DNA of 64,000 nucleotides, taken from positions 1,150,033 through 1,214,032 of the forward strand of contig VZSF01008870.1 of NCBI GenBank assembly GCA_013398295.1, given 5' to 3'. The stretch is from Chionis minor. Taxonomy: Eukaryota; Chordata; Aves; Charadriiformes; Chionididae. The notes beneath the pieces were generated by a model. That model did not search any database. It was not told the origin of the DNA and saw only the letters and a list, made by a program, of their open reading frames with translations. A program made the position numbers and the translations under genes. This document shows, one piece after another, positions 27,701 to 35,520 of the stretch (within the stretch, counting starts at the first letter, position 1; each line of letters opens with the position of its first letter).

Positions 27701-29602
27701 TGTTAACTCTTTCAGTGAATGCTTTTTCTCGATAATATCTCATTCCACAGAGAAAAGCACTTAAGCACATCCTTAGCATTAAGCATAAATTTAACACCTA
27801 CTGACTTTAATGAGAACGAAGTAATGTGCTTAATTGCTTTGTTGGACTATAGCCAACAGGAATCGAAGGAAGATAAGGGCACAGGAGAAATGCTGCTACT
27901 CTAGAAAACCTGGGGGTTTTCCCAATGTCTGTAATTGTGTATTTTGCTACAAGACAAAGAAGGGCTAAAACTCTGGATGGGATCTGTCTTTTGGTACAGG
28001 TATTTCTTAAACAAATCGGAATTAAAAAAATGTGTATCAGAATTCTTTGAGTGGCATGACAAACGTATTGTATGTACTTACTAGCAATCACTCAGCAATC
28101 CAAAAACCTTAAATATGAGATCTCTTTTACAGAGTGAGATAGTATCTTTTTACTCATCTATGAACTCCTGTAATTAATACTGATAACAGCAAACTTCCTT
28201 TTAAGTAAATGGCTCTTCAAGACTCATCATCCTGATAAAGTGGAATCCATATTTCAGTCCCTCTATCTGTCATAAGCAAGTCACTGCCTCTGAAACTGCA
28301 GATAACCGCAGTGACTTAATTCTACATTTAAACCTTTACAACCACTCTCGCGTCCCTGCCAGTAATTCCATTCCAAGAGCTGCCAATCACTGAAAGCCTC
28401 TACAAAAAGGACATAAAAAAAAGAAAGGAAGAGGCTTATTTCAATCTGTGTTCGCTTTGTTTCTGAGATATCACTGTAAGCGGAGACGGGGGACAGAGCT
28501 CTTGCAGATCTCCCTAAGGAGACCATGGGGTAGTATAACTAAGTCAAACAAGGATAAAGCAGCTCCATTTTCACAAGTGTAGGTACACCTGTATGACAGG
28601 TAAAGTATGAGGTAAGCAAAGCAGAAAGGAAAAAAAGGATCAATTCAAAGAGGACAGGGATGACATCCATACTAGATGCTAGGGGCACGCAATCCAAAAT
28701 TAGCATAACGCAGGCAGTCCCAATAGTCCAGTAGGATTTTGAGTGCTCCAGTCTGAACCGCAAGAGACAGTCTGAAAAGGTCCACATAGTGAAGGTAGTT
28801 GGCCCCATCAAGCCAAAAGAACACTTTTTCCAGCCTGTACAGGTGCTGTGGGTCATTAGATACTTTCCTGCAGGCCCAGCAGAGTTTACCCAGATTAGAC
28901 AAATTACTGGGACTGTGTAAAATGTAAGCACAAGCTCACTTGCGCATTTTAAACAAACACTCTGAAACTACCAGAATAGAGAAAGGCGAATATGAAGAAA
29001 CTGTTGCAGTTCCACTGTACTGTGAGAGGCTCTGAAAAGCCAGTACAAAAATGTCAATATACTTTATACACTACAAATCACAGAAATCAGGCAATTTGCA
29101 GAGGCTACTTTTTAAAACAAACTTCCTGAGACTTTTCACTGCAGGGCACTGGGAGGATCCCTTTTTCTTCAAATCCTACAGACTCTGGGGGAAGCACGGA
29201 TCCTGCCACCTGCGTGGTGACTTGAGAAAACAGTTTCTCCTTAATGAGTTGGTGCGATTCCCACAGATGTGAAAAAAAAGAGTTTATTTCTGAGGTAATA
29301 CAGACTCTGGTTCCAAAACTGCAAGCCATGACAACCTTCCTGTTGCCGTCTGTTCTGTATTTTGGATACACATCGTTAAGTTGGCTAAGTGCGCTGGGTC
29401 AACAGCATCATGATACAACACTCCCATAATACAGAGCTAGAGGAGTGCCACAAATTAGGCAGCAATTCATCCTCTTGACTGTGATGAAAGGAATATATTA
29501 CCTGATACAGCCATTTTCAATCCTTTCAATATCTTCATCAGTAGCTCTGACAGACAGTCTGTGCATACCAGGGTAGGAGTGCTGGGTGTTGATCTTTGCC
29601 AT
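5371..29602 (-). CDS. CNGA3: CNGA3, cone cGMP-gated cation channel alpha-3 subunit (whole gene, 8 coding exons)
   Basis: The product is the pore-forming alpha subunit of the cone photoreceptor cyclic-nucleotide-gated channel, which opens on cGMP binding in the outer-segment membrane. The joined exons give 722 residues. In order: start [12 protein letters not shown]; a basic amphipathic segment at about 73-95 that resembles the N-terminal calmodulin-site region of CNG alpha subunits; a Lys/Glu repeat at 151-186; S1 about 198-218; S2 about 230-250; S3 about 279-300; S4 about 304-320 with spaced Arg; S5 about 331-355; pore filter TIGET at 395-399; S6 about 408-432; C-linker to about 522; cyclic-nucleotide-binding domain about 524-645; and a trimerising coiled coil about 653-690. 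CNGA3 is chosen over CNGA1 and CNGA2 because of the MAKINTQ start and the C-terminal segments [12 protein letters not shown] and [17 protein letters not shown]. Human CNGA3 is 694 residues from memory. No poly(A) signal for this gene was pinned down. Confidence 0.96.
6777..10231 (-). other. CNGA3 intron 7
   Basis: This is a 3.5 kb intron between the S2 exon and the last exon. It contains a T15 run at about 7376-7390 and a T10/A11 block at 9040-9060 that could fold as a hairpin. No further exon is needed by the phases, and none was seen. Confidence 0.85.
10232..10338 (-). CDS. CNGA3: CNGA3 coding exon 7 (S2)
   Basis: This 107 nt exon encodes residues 219-255, reading [17 protein letters not shown] and ending [10 protein letters not shown]. 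It covers the S1-S2 loop and S2. The human segment is [17 protein letters not shown]. The acceptor is tttctttag (AG at 10340-10339), the donor is GACAG|GTGAGT, entry phase is 2 and exit phase is 1. Confidence 0.95.
10339..11232 (-). other. CNGA3 intron 6
   Basis: Intron between the S1 and S2 exons. Nothing else was recognised; GC-rich reading frames at about 10750-11025 have no recognisable product. Confidence 0.9.
11233..11340 (-). CDS. CNGA3: CNGA3 coding exon 6 (S1)
   Basis: This 108 nt exon encodes residues 183-219, from [19 protein letters not shown] to [12 protein letters not shown]. This is the S1 helix (about 198-218) and the highly conserved DPSSN lead-in. Human reads KKKDAIVVDPSSNLYYRW. 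The acceptor is actccccag (AG at 11342-11341), the donor is TGCAG|GTATGG, and the phase is 2/2. Confidence 0.95.
11341..13489 (-). other. CNGA3 intron 5
   Basis: AT-rich intron. It holds alternating purine-pyrimidine stretches near 11795-11860 and the inverted repeat at 12427-12453. Confidence 0.88.
12427..12453. repeat. Short perfect inverted repeat in CNGA3 intron 5
   Basis: TGGTCACC (12427-12434) and GGTGACCA (12446-12453) form 8-base arms around an 11-base loop. The arms contain GGTCA/TGACC half-sites. Confidence 0.6.
13490..13585 (-). CDS. CNGA3: CNGA3 coding exon 5 (Lys/Glu/Asp repeat)
   Basis: This 96 nt exon encodes residues 151-183 and is almost pure purine on the coding strand. 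It encodes four-residue units of the type [16 protein letters not shown] and DDKK. Human CNGA3 has only a short EEEKKTKKK stretch at this point, so the repeat is expanded here. The charged linker precedes S1 on the cytoplasmic side. The acceptor is ttgtgcag (AG at 13587-13586), the donor is GAAGA|GTAAGT, and the phase is 2/2. Length variation between alleles or species is likely for such a tract. Confidence 0.88.
13586..17904 (-). other. CNGA3 intron 4
   Basis: A 4.3 kb AT-rich intron. Scattered short reading frames on both strands have no recognisable product. No repeat family was recognised. Confidence 0.85.
17905..17958 (-). CDS. CNGA3: CNGA3 coding exon 4
   Basis: This 54 nt exon encodes residues 133-151, reading [18 protein letters not shown]. 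Human CNGA3 has SAWPLAKCNTNTSNNTE here. It is flanked by tgcag (AG at 17960-17959) and GAAGA|GTAAGT, a near-perfect donor. Phase is 2 on both sides. It is too short to show up as an open reading frame and was found from homology and splice phase. Confidence 0.9.
17959..19555 (-). other. CNGA3 intron 3
   Basis: Non-coding and AT-rich; nothing else was recognised. Confidence 0.88.
19556..19735 (-). CDS. CNGA3: CNGA3 coding exon 3 (N-terminal basic amphipathic segment)
   Basis: This 180 nt exon encodes residues 73-133, phase 2 to phase 2. It starts [19 protein letters not shown], which aligns with human RLSRLIFLLRRWAARHVHH. In CNG alpha subunits this hydrophobic/basic stretch is the region tied to calmodulin binding and channel modulation; here that role comes from family knowledge. 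The conserved block [16 protein letters not shown] follows at about residues 93-108. The acceptor is ccctgcag (AG at 19737-19736) and the donor is ACAG|GTGAGA. Confidence 0.94.
19736..22466 (-). other. CNGA3 intron 2
   Basis: Non-coding and AT-rich; nothing else was recognised. A minus-strand Lys-rich stretch at about 22315-22385 was examined and does not form an exon. Confidence 0.85.
22467..22583 (-). CDS. CNGA3: CNGA3 coding exon 2
   Basis: This 117 nt exon (39 codons, phase 2 to phase 2) encodes residues 34-73, reading [16 protein letters not shown] and ending GRGAMAR. Human CNGA3 has AHSSSEETSSVLQPG and GQGIAR at the same place. The acceptor is ttttgcag (AG at 22585-22584) after a T-rich tract, and the donor is AAG|GTAATG. 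Because its length is a multiple of three, skipping it keeps the frame, so it could be alternatively spliced. I infer that possibility only from the phase. Confidence 0.9.
25565..25622. repeat. A-rich direct repeats
   Basis: The unit ATAAAACAAAT occurs three times within about 40 bases in an A-rich context. It is a simple low-complexity patch. Confidence 0.6.
25749..25806 (-). mobile_element. CR1 LINE 3'-end scrap
   Basis: The plus strand reads aatcacagaatcacctaggt and then ggttggaaaacacc with tttaagatcattgagtccaa. That is the reverse complement of the conserved avian CR1 3' end, so the element lies on the minus strand. Only about 58 bases remain. Confidence 0.8.
26870..26920. repeat. Short AT-rich tandem repeat
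   Basis: Imperfect repeats of a unit like TAGAATTTTCAT occur about four times in 50 bases. Confidence 0.6.
29502..29602 (-). CDS. CNGA3: CNGA3 coding exon 1 (start codon)
   Basis: This exon encodes residues 1-33 and the first two bases of codon 34. It opens [18 protein letters not shown], which matches the human CNGA3 start MAKINTQ. The ATG at 29602-29600 has A at -3 and G at +4, a strong Kozak context. The donor is CAG|GTAATA (GT at 29501-29500), leaving phase 2. A good acceptor (tactgtttcag, AG at 29635-29634) lies 31 bases upstream of the ATG. The first coding exon therefore probably begins at 29633 with a short piece of 5' UTR, and one or more non-coding exons should lie further right; I could not find them. 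Confidence 0.93.
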
Positions 29603-29633
29603 TTTGCTTTACATATCAACATCTAAATGACAG
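29603..29633 (-). promoter_or_regulatory. CNGA3 5' leader with start-stop uORF
   Basis: Between the predicted acceptor and the CNGA3 ATG, the leader holds two upstream ATGs. One (29614-29612) is followed at once by TAA, a minimal start-stop uORF ending seven bases before the real start codon. The other (29622-29620) opens a frame that overlaps the coding sequence out of phase. Either could reduce translation, but that is inference. Confidence 0.45.
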
Positions 29634-31959
29634 CTGAAACAGTAGGAAAAAAACATTTTGTGAAGGTTGCAAAAGAAATGTGCTCAGTATTTAAAAAGAG
29701 TGATTTATTAAGACAATGGAACAGCAAAAAGCAAATTCAACCATTTGAGGAATAGCCAGTGATATTTACACACACAATGTAATAACTGGGTTTTGGTTTA
29801 TTTGCACGAGGCAGAAAAAAAGTGCTAGTAAAAGTGTAACACAGAAAATTAATCATGATCAAAGAAAAGGGTTACATGACACTATATTCTCTTTAGTCTC
29901 TGGGCTTTCTGAATACCTACACTGCCATACCTATTATCCATAGTGAAATTGCATCTAAAATCTCATTAAAAGAAGGTCACAGTTAGAAAGCCAATGAAAA
30001 AAAGCTAGGTAATACATGTGCTAGGACAACCCATTCCACTTTAAGTTGATCTCCTTGTGCTAACTTCATTTATTTTATGATGAAGTTTTTTATTCTGAAA
30101 ATACATTATTAACCAAGCAGATAACTAATGAAATGTGTATCTCAGCTTAAAATGTCATGAATTAATTCGGTATTATCTAAACTCTGCACTAAACACAGAG
30201 CTTTTCGCATTTACTTCCATATGTCATTTTCATTACATTGCTTCAAGATAAGCTCTGTTGCGATATTTAGCAGCCCAACTCCTACAAGATTTAGGAAATT
30301 GACCTGAATTCCTTTCCAGGTTTGGCCTTCGATGCCTTACCAAATTCATATTACATCTATCACCTGCAAAACCGGTTTCAAGACTCAAGACAACAGTCTT
30401 AATGAGGGAATGAAAGACTTCCAGTGAAAACTTTGGATTTTGAAATATTGGTTTTTAGTTTCAAAACCCCATTCAGGAACTCCTTTTGTTTCAGATATGA
30501 CTAGAATGAAATTCTCTTGGGATCATGCAGCTACCTCAGACCATGTTCCCTTTTTCATCTCTAATCCTCTGTCTCACTGACCATACAACATTCAGCTTTA
30601 GCAGTAAATGCAACACAGAACTTACAGAAACTAACATTCTGCCCTGAGTTATTCCTGAAGCAAAGCTCACAATCCATTATTAGGTCGATGTTATGCATCC
30701 AGTTTCTTATAAACCAGATACGCAACTTACCCTTCACTCAACTGCCAGACAACTGAAGGGACACACATACAACTTTTCAATTACTTAATATATTTCAAAA
30801 TATAAAACATATTAACTTAATTTTTTCATCCAGAAATAATGAAACAAGTCTAGAAATAGCCCTTGGGCATCATTTAACACCTGAAAATCTGGCTAGTATT
30901 TCCTATTACTAATTTTACCTCCATATTTGTCAATTGATGTATAACTGTGGCTCACCTTAAACTGAGCCATGTGCATACTGGCTAAATTAAGCTTTACTGG
31001 GGAAAAATGGTCATTTGTATTACATATTGATATAAAAAAATGGAGGGATCTTTCAATCCAGTCTCAGATTTGAATGTTCACTCAGAAGAATAAATTTCTA
31101 AAGTCCAGATAATTTATGCTAAAAACACAACTACATATAAAAATGTTAACTGGAACAGTCTTACCACAGAAATCATTTTTGTCTGTTCAAAAAAGATCTG
31201 CCAAATTCTTTATGTATTTTTAATATATGTCCATTATGAATATCAATTAATATTATTTCTTTTAAAACAATTCAGCCTTTGAGAGACAAACATTGTTTTT
31301 AGTAAATTAACCAGCCAAATGAATGAGTTTCAAAATAGGTACGATGCCAAAAATATCTCCAGGAAAATTTTACATAAATTATTTTTGAGTTATAATTACT
31401 GCTTCTGTTACATGCTTTGTAACACAGAATTAGACAGATGACAAGCAACAGTGCTTTGGTGATCGGAACGTTTACTTTGCCGTAACACTGAATATTAAAG
31501 TAACTTCCCCATATTAATTTGAACATAATTCAAGGTAAGAAGAAAATGTGTTTTTCCTTTTTGTTATTACTGATTCCTTCGAAGTTCAGCTTAGCAAAAT
31601 CTGCAAAAGTAGCCTACAATTTACACTCTGCCTCTCTGCCCAGGTTCCAAGACTTGAAGTTAAAATGGGAGGCTACGAGGCAGTAGCCAGGTTGTCACAG
31701 CCACTTTGTTTAGAAACAGAGCAGCATGCTTCCTGCTGACAAATTGTTATGCACCCAAGAAAGTAAGGCACAGTAGCAATTTACTTCTTCCTACTAATAG
31801 TTCTTCCTGCTGCCTATTACATTTCCACTGCTTTGAGCTATACTAAGTCTCGCAAAAGATAACTTGTAAGAGTAAAGTGGCATGAGCTGCTTGGATTTTA
31901 TTGCTCTGTATACTTCCTGCTCTCCTTTAAAGCTCAGAAAAATAATTTTTTTGTTTTGG

Positions 31960-31979
31960 TTTTTTTTTTTTTTTTTTTT
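31960..31979 (+). repeat. Poly(T) run
   Basis: Twenty consecutive T, preceded by T-rich sequence. No retroposon body was recognised next to it. Confidence 0.85.
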
Positions 31980-32589
31980 AAATCATAATAGAACTGTCTA
32001 TCACATTGCAGGAGGGAGGGAGGAGTTGTCACTCTTCCACTGAACAGTGTCATGTACCCCCATTAAACTTCCACTTTATTCTAGTTCAAGGTTTTAAAAG
32101 CTTGACGGTGGGAAAAAAAGAATGATTCGTAAGATAAGTGACAAAACATTAACTTTTTTCTCAGGATGTATTCCCAACACAAAGTCAATACCGAGTTAAG
32201 ATCTCTACTAGTTCTGCCACCTAACACAACGATAACCCTGTCATTAGTCTATCTACAGCAGTTCTTAAACAAGGGTCACCTGGTTCATAATCTCCAACAA
32301 AATAAATAACTGTTAAAATAATGAAAGCATGAGATAATAAAAACCTTCTGAAGTCTAGGGATGATGTAGAAAATTTGCTAGCAACAACATGCAGTAACTC
32401 TCTGAAAAGACACCTTGCTTCTGAACCTGGAGAGTAGTGAACAATGCCTTTCTATATTTCAGAAACTGTAGGTGTGACACATGGATTATCAGACCCGTCA
32501 TTTCTGCATCAGTTCCTGAAAGTTTGGTTAAAAACCATCAAGAAATACATCAGTATTTCTTTAAACTTCAAACTGGCATGGCTTCTCCA

Positions 32590-32657
32590 GATGTTACTAA
32601 TCTGAAATTAGATGTTACTAGTGTGGAATTAGACACCACTAATGGATGCTGGAATTA
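32590..32657 (+). repeat. Three-copy imperfect tandem repeat
   Basis: Two 21-base units beginning GATGTTACTA and ending GAATTA or AAATTA (32590-32610 and 32611-32631) are followed by a third, diverged 26-base unit (32632-32657). The 21-base period keeps a frame open over the repeat, but no gene is supported. Confidence 0.65.
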
Positions 32658-34195
32658 GGTATTCCTAATCTCCTGGAAAGGTTTGAGTATGCCAGTGGAG
32701 CACTGAATACAGCAAACAGTTGCATACATCATTTAGACTTCCAAAAGTTATGCCAATAAAGAAATAAAACAAGTCATGTGATACAAAACCAAACACTATT
32801 TTGAATTAAAAGCTAGTTTCTTAGAAGACAGAAAGCAAGAATGGGATTAAATGGTCACCTTCACCACTACAAAAGGTTAAGAACAATATTCCTCAGGATT
32901 CCGTAGGAAAACCTCTCATTAATGATACTGACGGCAAGAAGGAGCAGTGAGACAAGAAGATCTCAGGACGGCAAGAAGTACTATGGGCAAGAGAAACAAG
33001 AGGGGTGCAAGGAACTTCAGGGTGACCCACAGCAACCAGATCAATTTCTCAATTTGATGGCAAGTGACTTGCAATGTAGGCAAATGGAAATCAATGAATA
33101 CAGGTGACAAGCATGTAAACTACTACATTATATGCTTCTAAATTAACCATATGCTCTCAGAAAGGAGACCTGAACTCTATATGCATACAGCTCCGTGAAA
33201 TGCCCTGCTCAGTGCAGGGCAGGCTTGCTGACACAATAGCTAACAAGGTGAAGGCATGGATACATGGAAAGTGTTAATGACACAAAGAACATTAAAACTG
33301 CTCCATGAAACAACAGTGCGGACATGTCTGGAACACTGTTAGTGCTTCTCTTAAACAGAAAGATATTGCAGAATAAAAGCATGGCAAGAACGATCAAGGA
33401 CATTGAAAAGGGAGAGAAAGAAAAACGGGGCTTGCTTACCCTAGAAAGGCAAAGAATAAGAAGATACAAAATATAAAAATACACAGGCAAAATTGGAGCT
33501 CATTTTAGAGCCCACATAATGACTTGAGCTGTAAAATCTGAATTCAATACACCGTGTGGTCTGAACTCTTCTTCTGCACTAGACTGGAGGAAAGGAAGAG
33601 AGTAAAATTCCACAGAAATACAACTCTACTATTAGAGCAAGAAAATACATTAATAATTTTTTGGGAGGAGTTAGGGAATGTGGATGAAGGCTGATTATTA
33701 AACTGTGCCACGCATGCCCAGCTGTGGTAGAGAGAGACAGAACACAGGACTGGTAGAAACAAATAACACAGTAATTTGGGTACAGCGCAGGTGGTGAGAC
33801 CTCCTGAAGCAACATGGTTTGGCCTTACACGAAACACGTAAGATTCTGACAAATTACCGGCTAGCTGATAAAGGAGAAACACATGTTCCTTCCAGGCCTC
33901 CAAGGTTCTTAATGATAAATGTGTTTAACTGCCTGTGGAGGAGATCAGCATTTCAAAACTGGATCCAAAACCTGGCAATCAACTGACTAAGGAGCAGCTT
34001 ACAGTGAGCACGGAGCTACCAGGAGTCAGCCTGCAGGAAAATGCAGCAGAGGCACAAGGCTCCTCTAACACCTCTCCCAGGGCTGCAGAGAGACCGCTGG
34101 GGTCCACCACAATCCTAAAACTGCCCCTAAAAGCTGGTGCTTACAAGACAGTTTTAAGAACTAAGCACAGCTCAGCTTTGCATTTAAAAACATGG

Positions 34196-34796
34196 TTGTC
34201 ACAGTAGTGTGGTGGGGTGGCCTTGGTGGGCTGCCAGATGCCCACCCAGCCGCTCTCTCACTCCCCCTCCTCAGATGCCCAGCTGGAGAAAGTAAGACGA
34301 GAAAGCTCACGGGTCGAGATAAGGACAGGAAGATGACTTACCAAATATCATCACAGGCAAAACAGTCTCAAATTGGGGAAAATATATTCAATTTATTGCC
34401 AATTAAAATCGAGTCAGATGTTGAGAAACAAAAACACCTTCCCCGCTTTTTTTTCCCCCCAGATTCGACTTCACTCCTCGCATTCCCGACTCCTCCACCC
34501 CACCGAGCAATGCAGGGGTGGGGAATGGGGGGTTGTGGTCAGTCCATAATGGTTCCTCTCTGCCGCTCCTTCCTCCTTGCACCATTCCCCGGCCCCAGTG
34601 TGGGTCCTTCCCATGGGCTACAATCCTTCATGAACTGCTCCAGCACAGGTCCACTCCACAGGCTGCAGTCCTTCAGGATAAAACTGCTCCAGTGCGAGTC
34701 CTCCATGGGCTACAGTTCCCATCAGCAGAAACCATTCCTGCATGGGCTCCTCTCCACTGGCTGCAGTTTCCTTCGGGAAGCTGCAGTTTCCTCCCT
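34196..34796. mobile_element. LTR-type endogenous retroelement fragment, left part
   Basis: The stretch starts tgtcacagtagtgtggtggg and continues with the block ataaggacaggaagatgac, an atttattgccaat segment and then several roughly 40-base units. Those units combine catgggctacag with ctgctccagc. From memory this is a common LTR-like repeat of bird genomes. The subfamily is not determined, and no retroviral protein frame is present. It is interrupted at about 34797 by a CR1 and resumes at about 35263. Confidence 0.6.
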
Positions 34797-35262
34797 ACCA
34801 GAGGAGGGCCACGAAAATGATCAGAGGGCTGGAGCACCTCTCTTATGAGGACAGGCTGAGAGAGCTGGGATTGTTCAGCCCGGAAAAGAGAAGGCTCCAG
34901 GGAGACTTTATTGCTGCTTTTCAGTACCTAAAGGGGGCCTACAGGAAAGATGGGGACAAACTTTAGCCCCTTTTAGCAGGGCCTGTTGCGATAGGACAAA
35001 GGGTAATGGTTTTAAACTAAAATAGCATAGGTTTCAACTCGATATAAAGAAAAAGTTTGTTAAGATGAGGGCAGTGAAGCACTGGAACAGGTTTCCCACA
35101 GAGGTGGTAGACACCCCATCCCTGGAAACATTCAAGGTCAGGTTGGACGGGGCTCTGAGCAACCTGATCTAGTTGAAGATATCCCTGCTCATTGCCCGCA
35201 TGGGTCAACTAGATGACCTTTAAAGATCCCTTCCAACCCAAACTATTCTATGATTCTATGAT
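34797..35262 (+). mobile_element. CR1 LINE 3' end inserted in the LTR-type element
   Basis: This stretch carries the CR1 3'-end signature: gaggagggccacgaaaatga, then tatgaggacaggctgagaga, then gcactggaacaggtttccca, and finally two ATTCTATGAT units at 35246-35262. It is truncated at the 5' side and holds no complete reverse transcriptase frame. Divergence from the copy at 41215-42146 suggests a different subfamily or an older insertion. Confidence 0.88.
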
Positions 35263-35520
35263 CTACTTGCTCCACCGTGGGGTCCTCCACAGTGGGTATC
35301 TGCTCCAGCATGGTCCTCTCCATGGGCTGCAGGGGAATCTCTGCTCCAGCGCCTGGAACACCTCCCCTCCTTCTTCTCCGACCTTGGTGTCTGCAGAGCT
35401 GTTCCTCACACTTTTTTCCCCTCACTCTTCACACACTGCCTGTGCAGCATTTTACCCTTTCTTAAATATGTTCTCCCTGAGGTGCCACCATCTTGGCTGA
35501 GGGGCTCAGCTGTGTTATCT
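35263..35520. mobile_element. LTR-type endogenous retroelement fragment, right part
   Basis: This continues the element of 34196-34796 with tgctccaccgtggggtcctc, catgggctgcaggggaatct, ccttggtgtctgcagagctg and ttcttaaatatgtt. Together the two parts flank the CR1, showing a nested insertion. The right end is approximate. Confidence 0.6.

Larger units (their letters stand above)
22584..29501 (-). other. CNGA3 intron 1
   Basis: At 6.9 kb this is the largest intron of the coding part. It contains a CR1 scrap (25749-25806), two A/T-rich direct-repeat patches (25565-25622 and about 26870-26920) and a pair of overlapping minus-strand frames at 28539-28931 with no recognised product. Confidence 0.85.
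29634..34195. other. No gene recognised; upstream flank of CNGA3 coding region
   Basis: AT-rich DNA in which non-coding 5' exons and the promoter of CNGA3 might lie, but I could not identify either. It contains a T20 run (31960-31979) and the 21-base tandem repeat at 32590-32657. No recognisable coding exon. Confidence 0.6.

Noticed and set aside
34192..34848. 218-codon plus-strand frame
   Set aside because: It lies in the LTR-type element and the start of the CR1; it is a by-product of the tandem units, not a host gene.
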